From the NCBI RefSeq assembly GCF_011764425.1, contig NZ_BLPF01000001.1, positions 1,913,001 to 1,977,000 of the forward strand: 64,000 nt of DNA. The letters are read 5' to 3'. Source of the DNA: Phytohabitans houttuyneae (GTDB taxonomy: Bacteria > Actinomycetota > Actinomycetes > Mycobacteriales > Micromonosporaceae). The notes beneath the pieces are model-generated. The model made no database searches and had not been told where the DNA came from. It was given only the letters and a program-made list of their open reading frames with translations. Positions within the stretch are counted from its first letter, which is position 1. The number at the start of each line of letters is the position of its first letter. Below are positions 47,928 through 56,003 of this stretch, piece after piece. Both the position numbers and the translations under genes were made by a program.

Positions 47928-48479
47928 TCAGGCCCGAGCGCTGCCGACCACCCGTCGCTGGCGGTAGGCGCGGGTCTTGTTGCGATTACCGCAGGAAGCG
48001 CCGCACCAGCACTTCGACGAGTTCTTCGACCGGTCGTAATACGCCCACCGGCACGTGTCCTCGCGACAGATCTTGAGGCGCGTCCAGGTGCCGTCGCGCT
48101 CGGCTAGCACCATCGCGGCCACGATCTCGGCGAGCAGACCCGGCACGCCGCTCGCGGTGGGTGCCAGCCCCGCCCCGCCCGCGGTGAAGCGGGCCCGCAG
48201 CGGCAGCCCCGCGGCGAGCTCGTCGAGCTCGGCCCGCGAGTCCTGGCCTCCCGCCACGGGAGCCTCGGTGTCGTGCGCGGCGAGCTCGACGCGGAGCGCG
48301 GACCGCAGCTGCCAGGCGAGGTCGAGGTCGGCCTGGGCGACCGGCTCGTCGCGTCCCTGTGCGGACAGCCACTGCCGGAAGCGCTCGACAGAGGTCAGCT
48401 CGTCGGTGCCCTCCTCGACGTCGACGGTGTTGGCGAATGCCTCCACCAACGCCAGCTGCTCCGGAACCCCGTCCGCCAC
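47928..48479 (-). CDS. CGNR zinc-finger regulator with ABATE-type domain
   Basis: A 183-residue protein. The N-terminal half (EQLALVEAFANTVDVEEGTD) is an ABATE-like ligand domain predicted to bind an unknown small molecule. The C-terminal finger reads KICREDTCRWAYYDRSKNSS then KCWCGASCGNRNKTRAYR, ending with the name-giving CGNR, which binds DNA. It is probably autoregulated from the gap to the small gene at 48574, where ACTAGT occurs twice. Start GTG at 48479. Confidence 0.88.
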   Translation of the reverse strand: MADGVPEQLALVEAFANTVDVEEGTDELTSVERFRQWLSAQGRDEPVAQADLDLAWQLRSALRVELAAHDTEAPVAGGQDSRAELDELAAGLPLRARFTAGGAGLAPTASGVPGLLAEIVAAMVLAERDGTWTRLKICREDTCRWAYYDRSKNSSKCWCGASCGNRNKTRAYRQRRVVGSARA

Positions 48480-48573
48480 GACACCTCCAAACCGCCTTGA
48501 CTAGTAACCATCATCCTACTACCGTCAAGACGACACCATCAAAGATACTTCACTAGTGTCGGGGAGGACACCC

Positions 48574-48762
48574 ATGCACCCGCTGATCGCTTCAATGTGG
48601 ATCAAGGCATATGACCAGGAGCTGCGGGACGAGGCGCGACATGCGCGCCGGGCCGCCGCGGTCGCGCGCGGTGGCTCGCTCCGCGCCCGCGCCGGTCACG
48701 GCCTCATCCGGCTGGGCCAGCGCGTGGGAGGCGAGTCCGTGCGCCAGCCACGCCCGGCATAG
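48574..48762 (+). CDS. small basic protein of unknown function
   Basis: A 62-residue protein beginning MHPLIASMWIKAYDQELRDE and continuing as an Arg/Ala-rich helix (ARHARRAAAVARGGSLRARA). GGGAGG lies six bases upstream of the ATG. It is divergent from the CGNR gene and probably under its control. Its last five codons are the first unit of a 27-bp tandem repeat that continues past the stop codon. It resembles in style the MHP-starting protein at 6782-6955. No domain is recognised. Confidence 0.6.
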   Translation: MHPLIASMWIKAYDQELRDEARHARRAAAVARGGSLRARAGHGLIRLGQRVGGESVRQPRPA

Positions 48763-48899
48763 CCGACGCCCCAGCCACACCCGGGCGTGACCGACCGCCA
48801 GCCACACCCGGTATGAACGACGCGCCACCAATGTCAGGCACGACCGACGCGCCAACCACGCCGGGCACGACCGACGAGACACCGGGCACGACCGACGAG
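48744..48899. repeat. 27-bp minisatellite, six units
   Basis: Units at 48744, 48771, 48798, 48825 and 48852 are each exactly 27 bp (pattern CCAGCCACRCCCGG then a GACCGACG-type end); the sixth (48879-48899) is 21 bp. Units differ at several positions, so the array is not brand new. It begins inside the 3' end of the small gene at 48574 and runs into the gap before the polymerase gene. Confidence 0.85.
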
Positions 48900-48966
48900 C
48901 CAGCCGCGGGCGGACACGGGGGCCGCCCGAGGGACCAGAGACAGGGCCGTCACGCGGACGGCGCCG

Positions 48967-49998
48967 CTACTCGCTCTCCCAGTTCGCCGCGTTCTTGCGG
49001 CTGGGCTGCACGCGGGGCGGCTCGCCCGGCATCTTCGGGTGGTCTGGCGGATATGGCATCTCGCCCTGGCCGTCGCGTTCGTCGCGGGCCGACCACTCCA
49101 GCAGCGGCGAGATGTCAAAGGCCTCGTCGTCGATCGCCGCGTGCGGGTCGCCGATCTTCGCGAAGCGTTCGGGCACGGTCCGGATGTCGAAGTCGTCCGG
49201 TTCGACCTCGAGCAGCTCGTCCCAGGTGACCGGCGTGGAGACGGTGGCCCGGCCGTTGGCGCGCAGGGAGTAGGCGCAGGCGATCGTGCGGTCGCGGGCC
49301 ATCTGGTTGAAGTCGACGAAGACGCGTTCGCCCCGCTCCTCCTTCCACCACGACGTGGTGACGAGGTCGGGGCGACGACGTTCGACCTCGCGGGCCAGCG
49401 CGATCACGGCCCGGCGCACGCCGACGAAGTCCCACTCCTGGCGGATCCGCACATAGACGTGCACGCCCCGGCCTCCCGAGGTCTTGGGAAAGCCGGTGAT
49501 GCCGAGCTCTTCGAGCACCTCGCGGAGCACGCCGGCGGCCTTGACCGCGTGGCCGAAGTCGGTGCCCGGGGAGGGGTCCAGGTCGATGCGCAGCTCGTCC
49601 GGGTGATCGGGGTCGTCCTTGCGCACCGGCCACGGGTGAAAGACCACGGTGCCGAGCTGGGCCGCCCACGCCACGTGCGCGAGGTCGGCCGGGCACAGCT
49701 CGTCGGCCGGCCGCCCGCTCGGAAAGGTGATGCGCGCGGTCTGCACCCACGGCGGCACCCCGCGGGTGGGGATCCGCTTCTGGTAAAACATTTCCCCTTC
49801 GATGCCCTCGGGAAAGCGCTGCAGGGTCGTGGGCCGGTCGCGCAGGGCGCGCACGATGCCGTCGCCGACCGCGAGGTAGTACGAAAACAGGTCGTGCTTT
49901 GTGTAGCCGCGCTGCGGAAAGTAGACCTTGTCAGGACTGCTCAGTCGCACCTTGTGGCCGGCGACCTCGACCTCGACGGCGCTCGCCTTCGGACTCAT
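48967..49998 (-). CDS. LigD-type end-joining polymerase (PolDom)
   Basis: A 343-residue archaeo-eukaryotic primase-like polymerase. Conserved blocks: DKVYFPQRGYTKHDLFSYYL, FYQKRIPTRGVPPWVQT, the metal Asp pair in ELRIDLDPSPGTDFGHA, TSGGRGVHVYVRI and VFVDFNQMARDRTIACAYSL. It is a free-standing polymerase domain without ligase or nuclease parts. It fills ends during non-homologous joining, probably with Ku and LigC; the ligC gene is 3.7 kb away, Ku is not in the window. It follows the PH-domain membrane protein gene by 27 bases on the same strand. Confidence 0.92.
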   Translation of the reverse strand: MSPKASAVEVEVAGHKVRLSSPDKVYFPQRGYTKHDLFSYYLAVGDGIVRALRDRPTTLQRFPEGIEGEMFYQKRIPTRGVPPWVQTARITFPSGRPADELCPADLAHVAWAAQLGTVVFHPWPVRKDDPDHPDELRIDLDPSPGTDFGHAVKAAGVLREVLEELGITGFPKTSGGRGVHVYVRIRQEWDFVGVRRAVIALAREVERRRPDLVTTSWWKEERGERVFVDFNQMARDRTIACAYSLRANGRATVSTPVTWDELLEVEPDDFDIRTVPERFAKIGDPHAAIDDEAFDISPLLEWSARDERDGQGEMPYPPDHPKMPGEPPRVQPSRKNAANWESE

Positions 49999-50025
49999 GT
50001 CGCGACCATACTGCTTTTGAGCAGG

Positions 50026-50487
50026 TCAGCTGTGCACGCTCCAGTCGCGATGGGTCTCCCACAGGTGCACGAGCATGAAGAGGCGGCGCTCGAAAAAGGG
50101 ATCCCGGGCCAGCCAGAGCCCGTCGTAGGGCGCGGGGAGCCGCAGCGTCTCGCCCGAGTCGAGGTAGACGGCGACCACCGTGCGGCGGTGGCGGCGCTCC
50201 GGCCGGATGTCCACGACCTGCCGCCACGAGGCGACACCCGCCAGCGCCGGCATCGTGCGGCGGATGCCGTAGTCGTCGATCTCGGTCGCGCACCGGCGCC
50301 CGGCGGCGACGCCGGCGAGCCCGACCGCGAGCGGGGGCACGACGAGGATCGCGACGCGGAGTTGGGGCGGCGTGACAAAGGAGACAGCGAGGACGACAAA
50401 CGCACAGACCACGCCGGCGGTCAGTCCCTGCCCGATCGCCTGGCGCCAGGTCGGCCGAAAGCTGACCAGCGCACACCCGTCCCCCAC
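50026..50487 (-). CDS. membrane protein with bacterial PH-like domain
   Basis: A 153-residue protein. Two hydrophobic spans (about 18-38 AIGQGLTAGVVCAFVVLAVS and 42-63 QLRVAILVVPPLAVGLAGVA) are followed by a soluble domain with DDYGIRRTMPALAGVASWRQ and VVDIRPERRHRRTVVAVYLD, which reads like a bacterial pleckstrin-homology fold. Function unknown. GTG at 50487 is the likely start, just after an ATG-poor stretch. Probably in operon with the polymerase gene. Confidence 0.7.
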   Translation of the reverse strand: MGDGCALVSFRPTWRQAIGQGLTAGVVCAFVVLAVSFVTPPQLRVAILVVPPLAVGLAGVAAGRRCATEIDDYGIRRTMPALAGVASWRQVVDIRPERRHRRTVVAVYLDSGETLRLPAPYDGLWLARDPFFERRLFMLVHLWETHRDWSVHS

Positions 50488-50565
50488 GCCTGATCAACGA
50501 CACCGTCAGCGGTTGGTAATCAACGGGCGAGGCGGGTCACCCTCGCGCGGTCGTACCGTGGGGGC

Positions 50566-50982
50566 ATGGCTGCTGACGAAATGACCGTGCCCACCACCGA
50601 CGACGAGTGGCGTGTGCGCCTTTCGCCCGACGAGTACCGCGTGCTCCGCCAGGCCGGCACCGAGGCGCCCTGGACCGGGGAGTACGTGGACACCAAGACC
50701 AAGGGCGTCTACCGCTGCCGCGCGTGCGGGGCGGAACTCTTCTCCAGCGACACCAAGTTCGACTCGCACTGCGGGTGGCCGTCGTTCTTCACGCCGCTGG
50801 CCGAAGACCGCGTGCGCTACATCGTCGACAGCTCGCTCGGCATGGTGCGCACCGAGGTGCGGTGTGCGCGCTGCGACTCGCACCTCGGCCACGTCTTCGA
50901 GGGCGAGGGCTACGCGACACCGACCGACCAGCGCTTCTGCATCAACAGCATTTCCCTGACGCTGGAGCCGGCCGACTCGTAA
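50566..50982 (+). CDS. msrB: peptide-methionine (R)-S-oxide reductase
   Basis: A 138-residue enzyme repairing oxidised methionine. Two zinc CxxC pairs ([11 protein letters not shown] and [14 protein letters not shown]) and the catalytic Cys in [13 protein letters not shown] are intact; SHCGWPSFF is the family's substrate pocket. Length is standard and no fusion with MsrA is seen. The ATG at 50566 is preferred. It stands alone just before the type VII secretion locus. Confidence 0.95.
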   Translation: MAADEMTVPTTDDEWRVRLSPDEYRVLRQAGTEAPWTGEYVDTKTKGVYRCRACGAELFSSDTKFDSHCGWPSFFTPLAEDRVRYIVDSSLGMVRTEVRCARCDSHLGHVFEGEGYATPTDQRFCINSISLTLEPADS

Positions 50983-51077
50983 ATACACGGCGTAAAGGCG
51001 GGCGGGGCTGAGCCTCGCCTTCAGCGGACGGCGCGCAGTCGCTACGATCCCCAACCAAGGTGTACGGGGAGGACAGC

Positions 51078-52757
51078 ATGGCGCGCATACTGACGGTTTC
51101 CTCGCAACGCGCAGGGGCATATCCGACAATTCAGGATGCGCTCGAGGTTGCCGCTGATGGTGCGGTCATCTCCGTCGAGCCGGGGACGTACACCGAGGCG
51201 ATCCGCATCATGGGCCGCCGCCTCACCATCAACGCCGCCAAGGACCCCGGCTCCGTCACGATCGACGCCAGTGAGGCGGGCGGCCCGGCCGTCGCCGCCG
51301 CCCGCGCCGACGTCACGCTCGAAGGCCTGGTGCTCAAGGCCGCCGACTACCCGGCGGTGACCGCGTCCAACACCCGCCTCACCGTCACCAAGTGCGAGGC
51401 GAGCGCCGGATACGCCGCGGGCATCTCCGTCACGGACGGCGGGCAGGTGACCGCCACCGACGTCAAGGTGACCGGCGGGCAGTACGGGTTCGTCATCGAG
51501 GACTCGGGCGGCGTCATCGACAAGTGTGAGGTCCGCGGCATCTCGGACGACGGCATCATCGTGCGGCTCGGCGCCAACCCCACGATCCGCAACTCGACGA
51601 TCGCCGGCTGCGGCTACCGCGGCATCTACGTGTACCAGGCCGGTCGCCCCACGATCGAGCGGTGCGACATCTCCGGCACCGGTGACGCCGGCATCTCCGT
51701 CGCGCACCAGAGCTCACCCACGATCACCGACAGCTGGGTGCACGACACGTCGGGCGTGGGGATCGCGTTCGGGCGCGGCTGCGGCGGGCTTGTCGAGGGC
51801 ACGCGCGTCGAGGGCACCGCCGCGCCCGGCATCGACGTCGAAGAGGGCGCGACGCCGACAATCCGGGTGGCCGACGACACCGCGGGCACGTTCAAGGTCG
51901 GCGCGACCGCGACCGAGGGCCTCGCCCAGCAGGACACCGTCAAGGTGGAAAAGCTGCTCGCCGAGCTCGACTCGATGATCGGCCTCGGCGGCGTCAAGGC
52001 GGAGGTCCGCGCGCTCATCGACGAGATCCAGGTCAACGAGTGGCGGCGCAGCGCGGGCCTCGCGGTCGGCGGCGCCAGCAACCACCTCGTCTTCACCGGC
52101 GCGCCCGGCACCGGCAAGACCACCGTCGCACGCATCTACGGCCAGCTGCTCAAGGCGCTCGGCGTCCTTCCCGGCGGCGACTTCAAGGAAGTGTCCCGCC
52201 GCGACCTCGTCGGCCAGTACATCGGTCACACCGCCGAGAAGACCACCGTCGCGTTCGAGTCGGCGCTCGGCGGCGTGCTCTTCATCGACGAGGCGTACAC
52301 GCTCTCCCGCTCCGCCGGCACCAGCGCCGACTTCGGCCAGGAGGCCATCGACACGCTGGTGAAGCTGATGGAGGACCACCGCGACCAGGTGGCCGTCATC
52401 GTCGCGGGGTACACGGACGACATGGCCAACTTCCTGGACGCCAACGCCGGTCTGGCCTCGCGATTCGCCAAGACGCTGGAGTTCGAAAACTACTCGCCCG
52501 ACGAGCTGGTGCTGATCGTGCGGCGGATCGCGCGCAACGACGACTACCTGCTGGGCGCGGGGTTGGACGAGGCGCTGCTGGAGTGGTTCGGGCAGATCGA
52601 GCGCGACCAGAACTTCGGCAACGCGCGTGAGGCGCGCAAGCTCCTCGAAGGAATGCGCAAGGTGCAGTCCGGCCGGCTGCGCGCGCTCGGGCGCATGCCG
52701 AGCCGTGACGACCTGCGCACCCTCGTGCTCGACGACTTGCTGGGAGCGACGCGCTGA
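51078..52757 (+). CDS. beta-helix/AAA ATPase, EccA-like
   Basis: A 559-residue protein. Residues 1 to about 265 form a right-handed parallel beta-helix with repeating strands and turns ([40 protein letters not shown]). From about 305 on is a CbbX/SpoVK-type AAA domain: [21 protein letters not shown]-loop [20 protein letters not shown] (about 340-359), [20 protein letters not shown], Walker [13 protein letters not shown] and arginine finger region [19 protein letters not shown]. This ATPase class is the one found in EccA of ESX type VII systems, where TPRs replace the beta-helix. It precedes eccE on the same strand. GGGGAGG lies five bases before the ATG. A role in handling ESX substrates is inference from position. 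Confidence 0.82.
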   Translation: MARILTVSSQRAGAYPTIQDALEVAADGAVISVEPGTYTEAIRIMGRRLTINAAKDPGSVTIDASEAGGPAVAAARADVTLEGLVLKAADYPAVTASNTRLTVTKCEASAGYAAGISVTDGGQVTATDVKVTGGQYGFVIEDSGGVIDKCEVRGISDDGIIVRLGANPTIRNSTIAGCGYRGIYVYQAGRPTIERCDISGTGDAGISVAHQSSPTITDSWVHDTSGVGIAFGRGCGGLVEGTRVEGTAAPGIDVEEGATPTIRVADDTAGTFKVGATATEGLAQQDTVKVEKLLAELDSMIGLGGVKAEVRALIDEIQVNEWRRSAGLAVGGASNHLVFTGAPGTGKTTVARIYGQLLKALGVLPGGDFKEVSRRDLVGQYIGHTAEKTTVAFESALGGVLFIDEAYTLSRSAGTSADFGQEAIDTLVKLMEDHRDQVAVIVAGYTDDMANFLDANAGLASRFAKTLEFENYSPDELVLIVRRIARNDDYLLGAGLDEALLEWFGQIERDQNFGNAREARKLLEGMRKVQSGRLRALGRMPSRDDLRTLVLDDLLGATR

Positions 52758-52843
52758 ACATCGGTTTCTATGATGGTGAGGTGCACGGCTGAGAAAGCGC
52801 CGCCCCGCGTGGGCGGCGAGCGAGGACGGGGGTAGTTGACGGC

Positions 52844-54118
52844 ATGACGGTGTCGCCGCAGACCGTGTCGCCACACCAGGTTCGCGCCGTCGCGCGGGTC
52901 GCCTCCGAGTCGCCTGACTCGTCGGGGCCGGCGATCCTCATCCCCCGTCGCCGACCCGGCCACCTCGGCCCGGTGCACATCACCCAGCTGCTGCTCGCCG
53001 AGGTGGTGGTGGTCGGCGTCCTGGCCAGCATCACCAGCGAGATCATCGCGCTGATCGCGGGCGCGGCCATCGCCGGCATCCTGCTGCTGCTCGTCACGCT
53101 CGGCCGGCGCAACGGCCGGTGGTGGCTTGAGCGGCGCGTGATGACGCGCAACTACAAGCGGCGGCGGCTGAGCTCGACGGCCACGCCTTTCGGTGACGAT
53201 GCCCGCCTCGGCGCCCTGCGCCGCCTCGCGCCCGACCTCGTGGTGGAAAACGTGTCGGTGGCCGACGGCTCGCACGTGGGCGTGGCCCGCGACGACGCCG
53301 GGTGGTACGCGGTGGCCGCCGTCACCTCCAGCGCCCCGATGCGCGACGACCCCGGCCCGATCCCGCTGGAGGCGCTGGCCGCCGCGCTCGCCGAGGCCGA
53401 CCAGCCCGGGGCGGTGCTGCAGGTGGTCACGCAGACCGTGCCCGCGCCCAGCCTGGAGATGCACCCGTCGTCGGCGGCCGGCCAGTCTTACCGGCAGCTG
53501 CTGGCCCGCTTCGGCGCGGTGCCGGTGCCGGCCGACCGGAGCACGTGGATCGCGGTGCGGCTCGACGCCCGTACCCTCGCGGAGGCCGTCGCGGACGGTG
53601 AGGCCGACCTCGAGACCGCGCCCGCGGTCGTGGCCGCCCTGGTCCGCCGCGTGGCCAAGTCACTGCGGCGGGTGGGCGTGAGCCACCGCCTCCTCGACGC
53701 CGACGAGCTGCTGGAGGTGCTGCTGCGCTCGTGCGACCTGGCGCCGACCACGGCGAGCGCCGAGCCGGTGCAGCCACGCGAAGACTGGTCCGAGTGGCAC
53801 TCGTCCCGCCTCGTCCACCGGTCGTACTGGATTCGTGGCTGGCCCCCGGTCGACCAGGCCACCGCGCTGCTCGACCTGCTCACGACCATGCCGGCCTCGA
53901 TGACCAGCCTCTCGCTGACCATGGCGCCCGACGACGACAAGCGGCTGATGGACCTTCGCGGCCTCGTCCGCGTGGCCGCCCCCGCCGACCAGGTCGCGCA
54001 GGTCAGCCAGGCCATCCGGCGCGGGGCGGAGCAGGCCAAGGCCGACCTCTTCCCACTCGACGGCGAGCAGGGCCCCGCGGTGTACGCGTCGGCCCCGACC
54101 GGAGGTGGCGCGCGATGA
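52844..54118 (+). CDS. eccE: type VII secretion protein EccE
   Basis: A 424-residue membrane protein: proline- and Ser-rich start, two membrane spans (about 47-95, ITQLLLAEVVVVGVLASITS and IIALIAGAAIAGILLLLVTL) and a large cytoplasmic domain from about 120. This is the EccE layout, the least conserved ESX core protein, and the family block SWIAVRLD-like STWIAVRLDARTLAEAV is present. It overlaps the next gene by four bases (ATGA), so the two are coupled. It belongs to the ESX channel at its outer rim. Confidence 0.85.
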   Translation: MTVSPQTVSPHQVRAVARVASESPDSSGPAILIPRRRPGHLGPVHITQLLLAEVVVVGVLASITSEIIALIAGAAIAGILLLLVTLGRRNGRWWLERRVMTRNYKRRRLSSTATPFGDDARLGALRRLAPDLVVENVSVADGSHVGVARDDAGWYAVAAVTSSAPMRDDPGPIPLEALAAALAEADQPGAVLQVVTQTVPAPSLEMHPSSAAGQSYRQLLARFGAVPVPADRSTWIAVRLDARTLAEAVADGEADLETAPAVVAALVRRVAKSLRRVGVSHRLLDADELLEVLLRSCDLAPTTASAEPVQPREDWSEWHSSRLVHRSYWIRGWPPVDQATALLDLLTTMPASMTSLSLTMAPDDDKRLMDLRGLVRVAAPADQVAQVSQAIRRGAEQAKADLFPLDGEQGPAVYASAPTGGGAR

Positions 54119-55284
54119 CCCAACCCAGGCCGTACGAGGACGAGCAGGCCCAGCAGCAGCCGCCCGGCCAGGGCTCCGTTGGCCGCGCCGCCGTCGGTCC
54201 CCCACCCGCCGTCGCCCGCCCGGCCGTGCCCACGCAGTACGGCGGCCCGGCGTACGCGCAGCAGCAGGCCGCACCGGCCCCTCCGCCGCGGACGACCGTG
54301 CCGCCACCGCCCGCGGTGCCGCAGGTGCCGGTCGCCAACCCGCCGACCGGCGGCATGGTGATCGGCCGCGACCCGACGCTCTCCGCACCCGTGGTGCAGG
54401 TCCCGCCCCCGTCCACGGCCGGCCCGCAGAGCACCACCGTCGCCCGCCAGGCCGCCGCGGCGGCCACCGCCGCACAGGCCGCCTCCGCCACCTCCACACA
54501 CGCCGCCGCCCGCGCGATACCCGACGCGAGCCAGGAGAGCCCGCCCGGCACCGTGTACGACAGCCGCCGCCCGCCGAACGGCGGCGGCCGCGTCCCGCTG
54601 CTGGGCAAGCTGGCGCGGCTGCGGATCGGTTCGCACACGATCTCCCGCCCGGCCCTCGCCAAGCTGCGCCTGTCCGTGCCGGGCACCGGCCTGATCCTGG
54701 GCGCCGACCGCCAGCAGCGCCCGGTGTCCGTCCGGTTCTTCCGGCCCGAGCCGACCCGGGTCGCCCTGGTCGGCGGCGCGTGGGCGGGCATGCTCGTCGC
54801 GTTCCGCGCGCTGGCGCTGGGCGCGCGCGTCGCGGTCATCACCGCCGACCCGCGCACCTGGCACGGCTTCGGCGAGCGCGCCACCGGCCGCGGCGACCGC
54901 GTGGCCGTCTTTCCCACCGAGCAGCCGCTCGCCCTCGCCGCCACCGCGCAGCAGCCCGTGCTGCTCCTCTACGACCTCGGCCTCGTCGGGCCGAACGCGC
55001 CGCAGCAGCTCGGCCCCTGGCAGACCCAGATGACCGTGCTGCGCCAGCTCGACCAGACCGGCGTGCCGTCCATTCAGGACTGCAACCTCGTGATGCTGCA
55101 GCGCCTGGGCAGCGCCGAGGCCGCCCTCGTCGGCGGCGCGCTGCGCCTGCCCGCGCCGAGCACCCAGTTTCTGCAGGTGATGGCCGACGACATGATCGCC
55201 CTGGTGGGCGACGGCAGCGACCGCTACATCTGGTTTTCCCAGACCGACGTCGAGCGCCAGTACGCGGGCGCCCCACGCCGCTGA
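54115..55284 (+). CDS. proline-rich type VII locus protein of unknown function
   Basis: A 389-residue protein coupled to eccE. The first 150 residues are Pro/Gln/Ala-rich and disordered. From about 180 a folded domain appears: RIGSHTISRPALAKLRLSVP, then a Rossmann-like VALVGGAWAGMLVAFRALAL and VAVITADPRTWHGFGERATG, and finally RYIWFSQTDVERQYAGA. No catalytic motif is seen. No membrane span. It seems specific to this branch of actinobacteria and probably assists EccE or substrate delivery. That role is inferred from coupling alone. Confidence 0.65.
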   Translation: MTQPRPYEDEQAQQQPPGQGSVGRAAVGPPPAVARPAVPTQYGGPAYAQQQAAPAPPPRTTVPPPPAVPQVPVANPPTGGMVIGRDPTLSAPVVQVPPPSTAGPQSTTVARQAAAAATAAQAASATSTHAAARAIPDASQESPPGTVYDSRRPPNGGGRVPLLGKLARLRIGSHTISRPALAKLRLSVPGTGLILGADRQQRPVSVRFFRPEPTRVALVGGAWAGMLVAFRALALGARVAVITADPRTWHGFGERATGRGDRVAVFPTEQPLALAATAQQPVLLLYDLGLVGPNAPQQLGPWQTQMTVLRQLDQTGVPSIQDCNLVMLQRLGSAEAALVGGALRLPAPSTQFLQVMADDMIALVGDGSDRYIWFSQTDVERQYAGAPRR

Positions 55285-55454
55285 CCTTTACAGAAGCCGA
55301 TATGCCCCGGTCCGCGCCACCCGCGGACCGCATGCTCCCGCGGGCACCGCTCCGGTCGGCGGCGAGCTTGGCGCTCGCCGAGATCCCCGACCTCCACTGC
55401 CAGGTCCGCCGCCCAAGCCCAAGCCCGGGTTCTGGCTCTCGGGGTGAGCTGGGC

Positions 55455-55516
55455 GACCGCGGAGGGTGAGGCCGCGGGAGCAACGGTCCGGACCACGGCG
55501 GACATCGCGGTAGCTC
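55455..55516 (-). repeat. 62-bp dispersed repeat, copy D
   Basis: Reverse-strand copy, reading GAGCTACCGCGATGTCCGCC from 55516 downward. It lies 46 bases past the stop of the VOC gene in its sense direction, inside the type VII locus. Similarity to copy B extends further (AGCTCA/ACCC). Confidence 0.9.
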
Positions 55517-55562
55517 GCAGCTGCTTGGTTTGGATCTTTGGGAGGCCGCCACCCGACGGTCG

Positions 55563-55997
55563 CTAGTTGACGCAGAACTCGTTGCCTTCCGGGTCCTGCA
55601 TGACCAGCCAGAAGCCTTCCGCGCTGTCCACCCGGCGGTGGATCGACCCGCCGGCGGCGGTGAGCTGCTCCCCCACGGCCTCGATGCGCGCGCGCCGCTC
55701 GGCGTCGGGGAAGGGGCCGCCGGCCTTCACGTCGAGGTGCACGCGGTTTTTCGTGGTCTTGGGCTCGGGGACGCGCAGGAAGAAGATGTCCGGGCGCCGG
55801 CCCTCCTTGTCCACGATGGTGCGGCCGGAGTTGCGCTGGTCCTCGGGGATCTGGTTGGCGTCCGCCCACTCTTCCCAGGTGGCGAAGCCGTCCGGCGGAC
55901 CGTGCGGAAAGTCGTAGCCGGGCAGCGCGACCATCCAGAACCGCGCCAGCCGGTCCGGATCGGCGCAGTCGAAGACGATGTGGATGTCGGGGGTCAC
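55563..55997 (-). CDS. VOC/glyoxalase-like protein
   Basis: A 144-residue vicinal-oxygen-chelate fold protein. The two beta-alpha-beta halves show IHIVFDCADPDRLARFWMVA and NRVHLDVKAGGPFPDAERRA, and the end QDPEGNEFCVN is the second-half metal-site strand. Metal residues His and Glu are present in the right region. Function unknown; such proteins include resistance proteins and dioxygenases. It sits six bases after the eccC stop codon on the same strand, and copy D of the repeat follows it. A VOC gene is not part of normal ESX loci. Confidence 0.85.
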   Translation of the reverse strand: MTPDIHIVFDCADPDRLARFWMVALPGYDFPHGPPDGFATWEEWADANQIPEDQRNSGRTIVDKEGRRPDIFFLRVPEPKTTKNRVHLDVKAGGPFPDAERRARIEAVGEQLTAAGGSIHRRVDSAEGFWLVMQDPEGNEFCVN

Positions 55998-56003
55998 GCG
56001 GCG

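Noticed and set aside
48813-49229. 138-codon plus-strand frame with Thr/Pro repeats
   Set aside because: Its repeats come from the minisatellite and the remainder is antisense to the polymerase gene.
55224-55505. 93-codon minus-strand frame starting in repeat copy D
   Set aside because: Its start is the ATG in the repeat and the rest runs antisense into the end of the type VII partner gene; copies A and B of the repeat lack the ATG.
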